Notes: generated by a model not told the origin, from the letters alone. A stretch of DNA of 64,000 nucleotides from Pseudomonas fluorescens (GCF_018614655.1 NZ_JAGGOG010000002.1:326244-390243), one strand, 5' to 3'. Numbered from the stretch's first letter, positions 54,323 through 63,443 are shown. Numbers and translations: made by a program.

Positions 54323-55993
54323 TCAGGGTTGGGCAGGCGCCTTGAGGCTCTGCGCCAGCTCCACCAATTGCACAAACTCGCTGCGCAGGCCGAACGGGTC
54401 GTCGCCCCGGGCAGAACGGGCCAATGCGGCAGTGTCTTTCAAACTCATGTCCGCAGTGTAACGGCCGTCACCCTTGAGTTGCTGGGCGAAGGCGGCCACG
54501 GCCGCCGAAAACCGCAGGTCATCGCTGGGTTTGCCGGGCGTCTGCTCACTGCTGACCAGATGCTCGATCAACCGGCTGCTGCCACCTGATGCAGGCTTGT
54601 AGCGAACCCGCAACATCGCCAGTTCGCCCGTCTTGCCGTCCACCTTAGGAGTGTCAGCGTAGCGCAACGGTTCCAGCCAGCCCTTTTCGCCCTTCGGCAC
54701 AATCTCATACAACGCCGTCACCGTATGCCCCGCACCGATCTCGCCGGCATCGACCTTGTCGTTGTTGAAATCCTCACGCTTCAAGGCACGGTTTTCATAG
54801 CCCAGCAGGCGGTACTCACTGACCTGGGCCGGGTTGAATTCCATCTGCAACTTGACGTCCCTGGCCACCACCGCGAGGGTTGAGCTGAGCTGCTCCACCA
54901 GCACCTTGCGCGCTTCACGCAGGTTGTCGATGTAGGCGTAGTTACCGTCGCCCGCGTCGGCCAGTTGCTCCATCAAGTGTTCATTGTAGTTATCCACACC
55001 AAACCCCAGGGTGGTCAGGGAAACTCCGCTTTTGCGCTGGTCGACGGCCATCTGCTTGAGGCTGTCGAAATCACTGACGCCGACGTTAAAGTCACCGTCC
55101 GTGGCCAGCAGGATGCGGTTGATGCCTTTGTCGATAAATCCTTCGCGGGCCATTTGATACGCCATCTCGATACCCGAGGCGCCTGCGGTCGAACCCCCAG
55201 CGGTCAACTGGTCGATGGCGTTACGAATCTTCGCCTTGTCGCGCCCCGACGTCGGCTTGAGCACCACCCGCGACTCACCGGCATACACCACCAGCGACAC
55301 GCGATCCTGGTCCCGCAGTTGATCCACCAACAGTTTCAGCGTGCCCTTGACCAGCGGCAGCCCTTCGCGACGATCCATGGAGCCGGACACATCCACCAGG
55401 AACACCAGGTTAGCCGGTGCCAGGTCCGCCACGGCACGATCCGAAGCCTTGATGCCGATGCGCAACAGGCGGGTGTGCGGGTTCCACGGTGACACTGCCA
55501 CTTCGGTGGTCACGCCAAACGGCGAGCCGTCTGTAGGCAGGGCGTAATCGTAGGGGAAGTAATTGACCATTTCCTCAAGTCGCACAGCACCGTCGGGCGG
55601 CATGTGGCCTTGATTGAGGAAGCGTCGGACGTTGGCATAACTGCCGGTGTCGACATCAACACTGAAGGTCGACACCGGCGTTTCGGCGACGCTATGAACG
55701 GGGTTGTCCGGCAGGTTTTGATATTGCTCGCGAGGTTCGGCGCGGTACTCCCTCTGCACCGAATCACGCATGGCAAAGCTCGCGACCCTCGGGGCCGCCA
55801 TCGGAGTGGCCACGCGTTTGACCATGGCGCCCTGTGGGTGAACCGGTTCGCTTTGCAGCTCGGGAACAGGTGCGACGTCGGAGGTCTTGGCAACGTCTTG
55901 GGACGAAGACAACCCACAACCGGCCAGCGCCACCAGCAAGGTAACGGCAAAGCCCTGGGCAGCAGGAAGCAGGAGCAGAAGAGGACGGGACAT
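54323..55993 (-). CDS. VWA-domain lipoprotein with DUF3520 (YfbK-like)
   Basis: Envelope protein of 556 residues. A lipoprotein signal ends in LVALAGCG. A vWF N-terminal block (VSTFSVDVDTGSYANVRRFL) is followed by the VWA domain with intact MIDAS (FLVDVSGSMDRREGLPLV and LATDGDFNVGVSD) and the C-terminal DUF3520 (EIGAGHTVTALYEIVP). Start MSRPLLLL at 55993. It heads the sigma/anti-sigma unit and may sense or bind an envelope partner through metal-dependent adhesion. Function of the family is unproven. Confidence 0.85.
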   Translation of the reverse strand: MSRPLLLLLPAAQGFAVTLLVALAGCGLSSSQDVAKTSDVAPVPELQSEPVHPQGAMVKRVATPMAAPRVASFAMRDSVQREYRAEPREQYQNLPDNPVHSVAETPVSTFSVDVDTGSYANVRRFLNQGHMPPDGAVRLEEMVNYFPYDYALPTDGSPFGVTTEVAVSPWNPHTRLLRIGIKASDRAVADLAPANLVFLVDVSGSMDRREGLPLVKGTLKLLVDQLRDQDRVSLVVYAGESRVVLKPTSGRDKAKIRNAIDQLTAGGSTAGASGIEMAYQMAREGFIDKGINRILLATDGDFNVGVSDFDSLKQMAVDQRKSGVSLTTLGFGVDNYNEHLMEQLADAGDGNYAYIDNLREARKVLVEQLSSTLAVVARDVKLQMEFNPAQVSEYRLLGYENRALKREDFNNDKVDAGEIGAGHTVTALYEIVPKGEKGWLEPLRYADTPKVDGKTGELAMLRVRYKPASGGSSRLIEHLVSSEQTPGKPSDDLRFSAAVAAFAQQLKGDGRYTADMSLKDTAALARSARGDDPFGLRSEFVQLVELAQSLKAPAQP

Positions 55994-56234
55994 GGGCTGA
56001 ACCTCGAGTATGAATGATCCGTTCACAGAATCAGACGCAGGGCACTCGCGGTTCGGGTTAAAGCTCGAAATTTTTTTGGCAACGGCTTTGGAGGGACTCG
56101 GCTCGAATCACGTTTGGCTACACAGGCACGTTGAACCTGGCGTCGTGAGAACGCCACTCACCGAGCACCCGCCCCTCAGGCCAAATACGTTGAGTCTTGC
56201 GCTGCACGGGACGTCAAAAAAGAGGAACAACGCC

Positions 56235-58496
56235 ATGACTGACCTACAACGCAGAGTCGCTTGGTCCGGTGAGCCAAACTCACGTGCATCCTGGCCACTG
56301 TATGGCCGTTCTGAGCCCCCATCACGCAAACCTTCCTACACCACTGATCAAGCGGCCGAGCAACTCACCCGAATGGGCTACCGCTGGAAGGACCGCAACC
56401 TTGATGGTGTAACAAGCATTTCCTATCAATTCTTCACTCCGTCGAAATCCACTTACGACACCCCGGCCGGTGCCAACGAATTCACCGGCTACCAGAAGGA
56501 ACACGCCAGAAGATCCATGCAGTCCTGGGCCGATGTGGCCAAGCTGTCTTTCAACGAAAATACGCCAGACGCTGAAGGGCGACTGTTGCTGGGCAATGAT
56601 GCCAACAGTGGTCTTCCAGCCCATGCGTCCTATCCCGGCATCTACCGCAATGGCACGCAAGCCTGGTTCGCGTCAGACGGCAAGAGTCGCCCCTTCAATC
56701 ACGACAGCTACAGCCGGCATTTGCTGACCCATGAGATAGGCCACACCCTGGGCCTGATGCATCCCGGAAAATACAACGGCGGTGGCAGTTACGATCAGCA
56801 CGCCAGCTACGCCGAGGACACTCGCGCCTACAGCGTCATGAGCTACTGGTGGGAGGGCCATCGCGGTCACGATCATCGCAAGAATCAGGAAGCCCACTAT
56901 CCTGCCGGGCCGATGATGGCTGACATCAGCGCCGTACAAAAACTCTACGGCGCCAATTTCAAGACCCGCAGCGACGACACGATCTATGGCTTCAACTCCA
57001 ATACCGGCAGCGACTTCCTGAGTCTCAAAGCCTCAACCGATGCCCCTGTATTCTGTGTATGGGACGGTGGCGGCAACGATACGCTGGACTTCTCGGGGTT
57101 CCACCAGAACCAATCCATCAACCTCAAGGCCGAGCAGTTCTCGGATGTCGGCGGCATGAAAGGCAACGTGTCCATCGCCAAGGGTGTGACACTGGAAAAT
57201 GCCATCGCAGGCTCCGGGGATGATCAACTGACCGGCAACGCCGCGAACAACCGCTTGAAGGGTGGTGCCGGTGCAGACAGGCTGGAGGGCGGCGCGGGTG
57301 CGGACACCTTTGTCTACGACAAGGCCAGCGACTCCACCGAGAGCCGGCCCGACCTGCTCCTGGATTTCACCAGCGGGCAGGACAAAATCGATGTGTCCGG
57401 CGCGATGAAAGAGGCCGGCATTCATGCGCTGAGCTTTGTCACACGGTTTAGTGGACGACCCGGCGAAGCAGTGCTCGGTTATAACGCCTACACCCGGGAA
57501 CACAGCCTGGCTATCGACTTAAATGGAACCGGCAAGTCGGACCTGTTCATTAGAAGCAACGGCGTCATCAAGCCCGCTGACGTCATCCGCCACCACTCGA
57601 ATACACCGATTTTACCGCCGCGCCCTTCCCTCCCCGTCGACGTCACACCGAGTCATCCCCGACGGGCGATACGTCCGGATAACGCCCCAACCACTCCAAA
57701 AACAGGCTTGCAACAGGCCCCCTTTTCTTTGCAGAACTGGTCCAGCGCATCGCTCAAAGGCACACCCATGCACACCGCAGCAAGGGCGGTGGGCACCATT
57801 CGCGAAGTCACGGTAATGCGCGACTCATGGGGCTACGAGCGGGTCCATCATCGCTCGCTGGGCACCGGCTCACTGATCGATGGGGGCAACAGCGTACTGA
57901 CCAACAAACATGTTCACGAGGCGCTCGAAAAAGGCAGCAGGCTCGAACTGTGGCTGGGGTATGAGGAAGGTGAAGACGGGCGCATGAAAGCCGCGCGCAA
58001 GGTGCCGCTGGATAAAAACCTGATCAGCGGTGACGCTCGACTGGACTATGCCGAATTGAGGGTTGATTTGCCCCAAGCGCAAAGAACGGCACTGGCGCGT
58101 CAATTCCCACCGCTCAAACTGGCCACCCACCCACAGATAACGGCTGGGCACAAAATCTTCATGCCCAACCATGGGCAACAATCCCTCGGTATTTCCTTTT
58201 TAAACGGCAGCGGCAAGCCCACCACCATCCTGGGACTGAGCAGTGACAGCGCGTATCAGAGCGCGTTCTATCACGACGCCTACAAGATACCGGGCACCTC
58301 TGGCTCTCCAGTGATCTCGGCCGATACAGGGGAAATTATCGCGCTGCACACCGGCGCCATCAGTGGCCCACTGGGCGGCGGTCGCGCCTGGATGGGCACG
58401 GCCAGCCGCATAGAGCTGATCCAGCGGCATCGCCAGGAGCAAAAGAATCGAGATACCAGAAGCGCAGGCATCTATTCTAGTTACTTGAGTTCCTGA
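56235..58496 (+). CDS. Fusion protease: serralysin (M10B) metalloprotease + RTX repeats + trypsin-like serine protease
   Basis: Protein of 753 residues with two proteolytic domains. Residues about 35-240 form a serralysin domain with the zinc motif HEIGHTLGLMH (166-176) and Met-turn SVMSYW (Met202). RTX calcium repeats GSGDDQLTGNAANNRLKGG and GGAGADRLEGGAGADTFVY (326-361) and the M10 C-terminal domain (LLDFTSGQDKIDVSGAM) follow. After a Pro-rich linker (455-490) comes a trypsin-fold domain: His559 in LTNKHV, Asp604 in RLDYAELRV, Ser689 in PGTSGSPV. Serralysins usually stop near 480 residues with a C-terminal type I secretion signal; here that region (SDLFIRSNGVIKPADVI) is internal. No Sec signal and no type I secretion genes adjacent. 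Start ATG 56235 with GAGGAAC upstream. Confidence 0.88.
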   Translation: MTDLQRRVAWSGEPNSRASWPLYGRSEPPSRKPSYTTDQAAEQLTRMGYRWKDRNLDGVTSISYQFFTPSKSTYDTPAGANEFTGYQKEHARRSMQSWADVAKLSFNENTPDAEGRLLLGNDANSGLPAHASYPGIYRNGTQAWFASDGKSRPFNHDSYSRHLLTHEIGHTLGLMHPGKYNGGGSYDQHASYAEDTRAYSVMSYWWEGHRGHDHRKNQEAHYPAGPMMADISAVQKLYGANFKTRSDDTIYGFNSNTGSDFLSLKASTDAPVFCVWDGGGNDTLDFSGFHQNQSINLKAEQFSDVGGMKGNVSIAKGVTLENAIAGSGDDQLTGNAANNRLKGGAGADRLEGGAGADTFVYDKASDSTESRPDLLLDFTSGQDKIDVSGAMKEAGIHALSFVTRFSGRPGEAVLGYNAYTREHSLAIDLNGTGKSDLFIRSNGVIKPADVIRHHSNTPILPPRPSLPVDVTPSHPRRAIRPDNAPTTPKTGLQQAPFSLQNWSSASLKGTPMHTAARAVGTIREVTVMRDSWGYERVHHRSLGTGSLIDGGNSVLTNKHVHEALEKGSRLELWLGYEEGEDGRMKAARKVPLDKNLISGDARLDYAELRVDLPQAQRTALARQFPPLKLATHPQITAGHKIFMPNHGQQSLGISFLNGSGKPTTILGLSSDSAYQSAFYHDAYKIPGTSGSPVISADTGEIIALHTGAISGPLGGGRAWMGTASRIELIQRHRQEQKNRDTRSAGIYSSYLSS

Positions 58497-59176
58497 ACCA
58501 AATACTGCCCGGCGATCTGGGTGATGCCGGTCAGCGCCTGACGCAGGGCGGCGGGGTCCGTACGGTAGGTGAGCGGCGTGTAGCCATAGACGTTTTGGCC
58601 GTTGAGCGGTGTGATCGACTCACTGGTGCGCCACACCATCTCATCGCCACGGCTCATCACCGCCAGCACCGTGACGGTTGGGTAGACCACACTGCTGAAC
58701 CCCTGGGTCAGGCGAAAGCCCCACTCGCCTACGGTCAACTGAATCTGTGCGTCGGCCGGCTCATCATCACCCACCACTTTAAGGGACGAGGTCTTGCCCA
58801 ACGCGTCGACAAAGCCTTGTTTGACCAACGCACCCAAGTCAATTTTTTCGGCTTCCATGACCGTGAGAATCGCCATCGGAGTCGACATCTCGGCCAACTG
58901 GCCAGCCTTCATGCCAGCGGCAAAGCCCGCACCCGACAAGGCGGCGGTGCCCAACTTGGAAGCACCAGCGGCCATGCCGACGCCCGCGCCGAGACCGGCC
59001 CCCAAAGCGGCGCCCCAGGCTTGTTCACGGCCCATATAAACCATCTGCTTCTCCTGCCATTTGACAGGCAGCACCTTGACGGTCTTGATCTGAGTGCGGT
59101 TTTCGGGGGTCAGCGGGTGGCTGACGCAGCCGGTGAGTACCAGGGTAGTGAAGAGTACGAAAAGGAATTTGTTCAC
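58481..59176 (-). CDS. Hypothetical lipoprotein with Gly/Ala-rich segment
   Basis: Lipoprotein of 231 residues (lipobox LVLTGC, Cys17). A central Gly/Ala-rich hydrophobic stretch (GAALGAGLGAGVGMAAGASK) resembles glycine-zipper membrane segments. The rest is a soluble domain (ILTVMEAEKIDLGALVKQGF; DAQIQLTVGEWGFRL). It converges with the fusion protease gene, overlapping by 16 bases at 58481-58496. I do not recognise the family beyond envelope lipoprotein. Confidence 0.75.
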   Translation of the reverse strand: MNKFLFVLFTTLVLTGCVSHPLTPENRTQIKTVKVLPVKWQEKQMVYMGREQAWGAALGAGLGAGVGMAAGASKLGTAALSGAGFAAGMKAGQLAEMSTPMAILTVMEAEKIDLGALVKQGFVDALGKTSSLKVVGDDEPADAQIQLTVGEWGFRLTQGFSSVVYPTVTVLAVMSRGDEMVWRTSESITPLNGQNVYGYTPLTYRTDPAALRQALTGITQIAGQYLVQELK

Positions 59177-59314
59177 ATCGGTCCTTAATGTTTTTTGCCA
59201 GAGACAGTGGGCGGGGCACCTATTGTCGCTTCAGATAAAAGAGATGGATAAAGGAGCGGCTTTATTGGCGAATCAAGGGAAAGTCGAAGGCCTGAACCCT
59301 CGACGATCTCAGGC

Positions 59315-59791
59315 TCACTTGCTCTCTTTTACCACCGTCCCCAAGGAAGCATCCTTGACCAAATAGCGGCCTTCCACATCGCTCAATACCTTCAAACTAT
59401 TGCGCGCCATCACCACACCCACCTCGACTTCCTGCTTGAGGTAAATGACTTCACCAGCCTTGGCCGTGATGGTCATGTCCGCCCAGTTTTCCGCCTTGGA
59501 GCTGATTACATGCTGACCGGGGGTCATGTAGAAATAAATGTATTGGTTCCCGCGGTTGTAACCCATCTCAGAGTCGGCTTCCTTGTCGTCGAGGAAGACA
59601 TTAAACCGCACCATCATCCCGGCATTGCTCGGGCGCACCACATACACCAACCCTTTGTCAGCTACAGCTGCCTTGGGCAACGAATAATTCGCCACGTCGG
59701 CCTGCATCTTTTCCACCGACGGTGCCGAGGCGCAGCCAACCAACGTGGCCATGGATAAAACAACAGCAGCCTTGCAGAACAGCTTCATCAT
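59315..59791 (-). CDS. DUF2846-like lipoprotein
   Basis: Lipoprotein of 158 residues with lipobox TLVGC (Cys20). GLVYVVRPSNAGMMVRFNVF, the YFYMTPGQHVISSKAENWA block and the beta-rich tail AGEVIYLKQEVEVGVVM fit DUF2846, small envelope beta-sandwich lipoproteins of unknown role. ATG at 59791 or the next Met codon could start. It lies 138 bases before the previous lipoprotein gene on the same strand. Confidence 0.78.
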   Translation of the reverse strand: MMKLFCKAAVVLSMATLVGCASAPSVEKMQADVANYSLPKAAVADKGLVYVVRPSNAGMMVRFNVFLDDKEADSEMGYNRGNQYIYFYMTPGQHVISSKAENWADMTITAKAGEVIYLKQEVEVGVVMARNSLKVLSDVEGRYLVKDASLGTVVKESK

Positions 59792-59985
59792 GTATTTCTT
59801 CCTTGTGGTGCTACTGATAAACGGGTTGAGATGCAGGTCGCAGTTCGCGCATCCATTACTGCTTCAGATCAAGCCCTAGTTTGTCGGCCATTAGCGCGAA
59901 GATATGAGTGTCTAATCCTGAAATGAAAAAAGAGAACAGATTTATTTAAGTGATAAAGCACTTCGGAGTGCCTTTCCGCTCTGCC

Positions 59986-60774
59986 TCAAGGAAAGGTCGT
60001 GCCCATTCTTGACCACTCATTGGAAAACCAAATACCGGTCACCTTGCCAACAACGTCTTTGAGCTCAACCTGCCCCATAAAGCGGCTGTCATTGCTGACA
60101 TCGCGGTTGTCGCCCAGCAGATAAACGTGTCCCGGCTCGACCGTCAGCGGCGCCAGTTGTCGCGAGTAGTCCTTCTTGACCCTCTGCGCGGGCGCATGGA
60201 ACAAACCCAGGTTTTCTCCGTTACGAATCAAATCGCCGTCTACGATGGCCAGCGTATCGCCGGCGACTCCCGCCACACGCTTGGTGGCTTCGGTCTCGTT
60301 ATAGCGATACACCACAATATCTCCGACCTTGGGTGAGCCCGCGTGGGTGTCAGACACAATGTAATCACCTATCGACAACGTAGGGACCATCGAGCCTGAG
60401 GACACGAAATAGTTCTGGTAGCCGAGTAACGGGTTTCGCAGCCCCCCCAGCACAGTCAGGGTAATCAAGGTCAGTACGACCACATAGCACACATGAAATC
60501 GAACACGAGGGATCCCGTGCGGCCCGTTATACCGACGGGCCAACACCGTCGCCATCACAGCCGAAACCAGTTTGACCACAATGATGAAGGCGACGAAAAC
60601 GTACATGCCCGCCGGGCTGGCAATCAATCCACAAACACCCAGGAGCACAATGCCGAGATACATCAACGCGGCGACCCATATCCCCCACTTTATACGGCCG
60701 ACATACACCAGGCCCCAGCCTGCCACCAAGCAGGACATCAGGAAGGCTTGCAGAGAAGATTTAACAGTTTTCAT
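59986..60774 (-). CDS. Signal peptidase I with polytopic N-terminus
   Basis: S26 peptidase of 262 residues. The catalytic Ser128 is in FVSSGSMVPTLSIGDYIV and Lys165 in ATKRVAGVAGD; the box E motif GDNRDVSNDSR is at 221-231. Unlike LepB (two helices), the first 115 residues hold about four membrane segments (SCLVAGWGLVYV; WVAALMYLGIVLLGV; YVFVAFIIVVKLV; CYVVVLTLITLTVLG). Start MKTVKSSL at 60774 has AAGGAAG upstream. It is an accessory enzyme next to lipoprotein and RDD genes; a dedicated substrate is likely but not shown. Confidence 0.88.
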   Translation of the reverse strand: MKTVKSSLQAFLMSCLVAGWGLVYVGRIKWGIWVAALMYLGIVLLGVCGLIASPAGMYVFVAFIIVVKLVSAVMATVLARRYNGPHGIPRVRFHVCYVVVLTLITLTVLGGLRNPLLGYQNYFVSSGSMVPTLSIGDYIVSDTHAGSPKVGDIVVYRYNETEATKRVAGVAGDTLAIVDGDLIRNGENLGLFHAPAQRVKKDYSRQLAPLTVEPGHVYLLGDNRDVSNDSRFMGQVELKDVVGKVTGIWFSNEWSRMGTTFP

Positions 60775-60820
60775 GGGTCTTCCTTGACGGGGGCAGAAGG
60801 ACAAACGAAGAAAATCCAGG

Positions 60821-61408
60821 TCAGACTGAGCCGGAGTTTTGCTGGTCAGTGGTGACGGGAAGATGCTTCGTGGGCTCGGTGACGTCATAGACATGCTGCT
60901 CACAACCCGCACCGATGATCACAAACTCCACCAGGTAAACCTTTTGCTTCTCGGGCTTGAAGGTTGAACGCATAGGGCCGCAGGCATAAACAATCTTCTC
61001 GGCATAGCGGTAGTAGTTCGAGTCGTAGACCCGCGACTCACCGATCACTTCAATCGCCTGCCCGGAATCGGCCTGCACTTCCAACTGGGGGAAGCGTTTA
61101 ACGGCGGCACTGTTAGCGACCTCATTCAACTTGGCGATCCAACCGAAGACCTTGCCACGACCGGAATCAACCACGGTTCCTAACACCTCCGCCCGCTGAT
61201 CAGCATCGGAACTGCGCCGTACTGAGAACTGCACCGGGTGGGGGAACCCCGTCGACTTCATGATGATCTTGGCGTGTTCCACGTCAGCAACGACTTTGGT
61301 TTGCTGCAACTGGACACCGTCCCTGAGCAGGCTTGGGGAGGAGTCCCTGATGTTTGAATGACAGCCTGTCAGGGCCAGGGCCAAGACTAAAAATGTGATT
61401 TTTTTCAT
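60821..61408 (-). CDS. Hypothetical lipoprotein
   Basis: Lipoprotein of 195 residues: signal MKKITFLVLALALTGC with Cys16. The mature part (VVADVEHAKIIMKSTGFPHP; VYDSNYYRYAEKIVYACGPM) is unrecognised and mixed alpha/beta with two or more Cys. Start at 61408; the upstream frame to 61474 overlaps the RDD gene. It lies 46 bases before the signal peptidase gene on the same strand and is probably co-transcribed with it. Confidence 0.75.
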   Translation of the reverse strand: MKKITFLVLALALTGCHSNIRDSSPSLLRDGVQLQQTKVVADVEHAKIIMKSTGFPHPVQFSVRRSSDADQRAEVLGTVVDSGRGKVFGWIAKLNEVANSAAVKRFPQLEVQADSGQAIEVIGESRVYDSNYYRYAEKIVYACGPMRSTFKPEKQKVYLVEFVIIGAGCEQHVYDVTEPTKHLPVTTDQQNSGSV

Positions 61409-61410
61409 AG

Positions 61411-62094
61411 CTACTTCTCTGCAAAAACACGGACACGGGCGAAAAGAAGAAACACACCGCGATAAAAATACCAATCCCTTAAATAGCGGAAAGCGTGGTC
61501 TGATCCAGGTTCCTTTCTCAAGTTATTCAAATGTGAGAGTGTTTTTTTACGTTGAATTGATAAAAACGGTTCTGTCCAACATATCACCAAGTCGCCGATG
61601 CAAACCAAAAACACAAATACACCGTCCAACATGCTGGACAGCGCCTTAGGCAACTTTCTCAAAGCTGACTGAAGAACGGTACAGGGCGGAGCGTAAGGAA
61701 AGCCGACCACCGAAATTTTGAACAGGCACTTGCCTAAGCTTTGACCATTGCGCAGCGCATCGCAAAACGAAAAGTAGACGAGGGCAAGTAAGGTTAAAAA
61801 ATACTCACCCCCTGAAAAAATAGTCAGGCTCAAGGCAGAACTGAATCGAACGGATAGAGGTATCATGAAACTTTTCAATAACAGAATAAAAAATACAACC
61901 GCCATATAAACAACGTAACCGGCCAGCCGCCTTCTGGGGCTTGCCAGATCATAAGTGTCTGTTGACGAAATTATGCATCTCTCCGTCGATAAAATAGGGG
62001 GAACGAGTGATAAAGGTCGCAACGGCGGGGCGCATTTATTTTTCAGACGCTCTACCACCCAATTCTGAAAATTTTCCTTTAAGAAAGCCCCCAC
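61411..62094 (-). CDS. RDD-family membrane protein
   Basis: Membrane protein of 227 residues. The RDD pattern is visible as LASPRRRLAGYVVYMAVVFF and CDALRNGQSLGKCLFKISVV, with about four helices. The C-terminus (RYLRDWYFYRGVFLLFARVR) is encoded by a segment with a decayed copy at 62761-62815. RDD proteins are poorly understood, some acting as ion or metabolite exchangers. Base composition is AT-richer than upstream genes. It ends two bases before the lipoprotein start (61408). Confidence 0.72.
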   Translation of the reverse strand: MGAFLKENFQNWVVERLKNKCAPPLRPLSLVPPILSTERCIISSTDTYDLASPRRRLAGYVVYMAVVFFILLLKSFMIPLSVRFSSALSLTIFSGGEYFLTLLALVYFSFCDALRNGQSLGKCLFKISVVGFPYAPPCTVLQSALRKLPKALSSMLDGVFVFLVCIGDLVICWTEPFLSIQRKKTLSHLNNLRKEPGSDHAFRYLRDWYFYRGVFLLFARVRVFAEK

Positions 62095-62175
62095 TATTCA
62101 CCTCTTATTAACTTATTCGACCGTCCCCTTACTCACCCTCTTACTCACTACTTGTCAGCCGAGCAAATGCAGCAT

Positions 62176-62418
62176 TCACCATCCTCGGCGCCCAGTCACA
62201 AACTCTTTTACATATGCCCATTGATTCACCGTCCAATACACTGCCAACACCACAGATAATGGAGCGCCGATCCAGAGGTATACCCAATCCGAATCAGTTT
62301 GCAAAATCACTCCGACAAATCCAGAAACCAACACTGCTACGAAAAAACTGACCCCATATATAATCGAAAATAAACCAATAGATATGAAAAAAACTCGAAC
62401 ATGTTTACTTTTTATCAC
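62176..62418 (-). CDS. Small two-helix membrane protein
   Basis: Protein of 80 residues with two membrane segments (VFFISIGLFSIIYGVSFFVA and VYLWIGAPLSVVLAVYW) and a charged C-terminus (KEFVTGRRGW). The start is a GTG at 62418 because GAGGAGG stands 6 bases upstream; an in-frame ATG at 62457 has no such site. Family not recognised. It may be the first gene of the RDD/lipoprotein/peptidase cluster. Confidence 0.6.
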   Translation of the reverse strand: MIKSKHVRVFFISIGLFSIIYGVSFFVAVLVSGFVGVILQTDSDWVYLWIGAPLSVVLAVYWTVNQWAYVKEFVTGRRGW

Positions 62419-63011
62419 TGGATGCCTCCTCGTAGAACGTAAAGTCCTTGTCGGCAACCGACTTTAGGTACAACGTCATAACGGTCCCATAGGGGGTATG
62501 GTTTTCCAAGCAGTAGAAAAATAGGAGTCAGTCCACAATAAAAAACACCAACCATTAAAAATTAAAACCGTGGTCTGACCCCGATTTTCCTAAACGTGGT
62601 CTGCCCCCATTTCCCTCTCGCAATTTGGCCAAGCTGAAACCGCCAAGAACACAAAAAATAAAATCCAAATTATTAAAGAGCAAAATTTCGTAAGCCAAAA
62701 CTAAAAATCCAACTCACAGAAGCTATTAAAATCGTGGTCTGACCCCGTTTTCGTTCAAGCAAAGAGAAGAGATACACCGCGACAAAAATACTAATTCCTT
62801 AAATATAGGAAATCGCGGGCAAACACTTCGCCCAAGAAAGCGAAAAATAAATCCGCCCCTTTTTTCTACTTTTTTGCACGTTTTTTTGCAGTTATATCAG
62901 CTGGTTAGCTGTTAAGTAAGTGCCAGTTAAATCTGTCCACTTTTTCGCTCTGGTCCGCCCCGCTTTCTTACGCCCCCTTGCCAATCAAATAAATCTATCC
63001 AACTCTCTCCT
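62419..63011. repeat. AT-rich gene-free region with scattered repeat fragments
   Basis: No coding region is visible over about 590 bases. GTGGTCTGACCCC occurs around 62570 and 62734, with GTGGTCTGCCCCC near 62597 and a diverged copy at 61495. AAATAAATCCGCCCCTTTT (about 62846) and TAAATCTGTCCACTTTTT (about 62929) are a second repeated motif. The 55-base stretch 62761-62815 is a diverged copy of 61441-61494, the 3' end of the RDD gene. This is typical debris of past rearrangements. Confidence 0.6.
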
Positions 63012-63443
63012 TTACCTAACAAGCGTTGCTCTACATAACTGAGAATTCTTATTGAATTGCAGATGTAAGGCATAGCCATCTCTTTCATATTTAACCCAGC
63101 GATTGATATGACCAAGAAGCATATCTGTCTTTCCTCCACCTAAAGATGAAGGTGTGCCTAATAGATGAGTAATTTCAGATTCTGAACTATCAGAAGGAAC
63201 TGGCAGATCACCTCGATATTTTGAGAACCCTTCATCAGCATCTATATAAAAAGTAATTTGATCCACTAAATTATTCTCTAACAAAAATAAGACGCCAGAA
63301 CGAAAGAACGAGTAATAAATTCTATCACCTAAAACCCCCTCATCAATGCTAGGCAGCTCATTAAACGCTTGAGAAAGATAGATGAACTTATCATCCTTCT
63401 TCGAGCTTCCTAATACTTCGACAAAATCATCCCACATTAGCAT
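63012..63443 (-). CDS. Probable immunity protein for the adjacent toxin
   Basis: Small soluble protein of 143 residues, acidic to neutral, no signal peptide (MLMWDDFVEVLGSSKKDDKF; IYYSFFRSGVLFLLENNLVD). Its ATG (63443-63441) shares one base with the toxin stop codon (TGATG), so translation is coupled. That pattern and the size are standard for polymorphic-toxin immunity genes. AT-rich with codon use unlike the core genes. Family not identified. Confidence 0.65.
   Translation of the reverse strand: MLMWDDFVEVLGSSKKDDKFIYLSQAFNELPSIDEGVLGDRIYYSFFRSGVLFLLENNLVDQITFYIDADEGFSKYRGDLPVPSDSSESEITHLLGTPSSLGGGKTDMLLGHINRWVKYERDGYALHLQFNKNSQLCRATLVR

Noticed and set aside
56010..56234. N-terminal extension of the fusion protease from 56010
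   Set aside because: The 75 extra residues have no ribosome site or serralysin similarity; GAGGAAC precedes the ATG at 56235, and type I exported proteases do not need such a leader.
62458..63011. Pseudogene of the RDD protein in the AT-rich gap
   Set aside because: Only about 55 bases match the 3' end of the RDD gene; the rest shows no membrane-protein remnant, so it is described as a repeat fragment.
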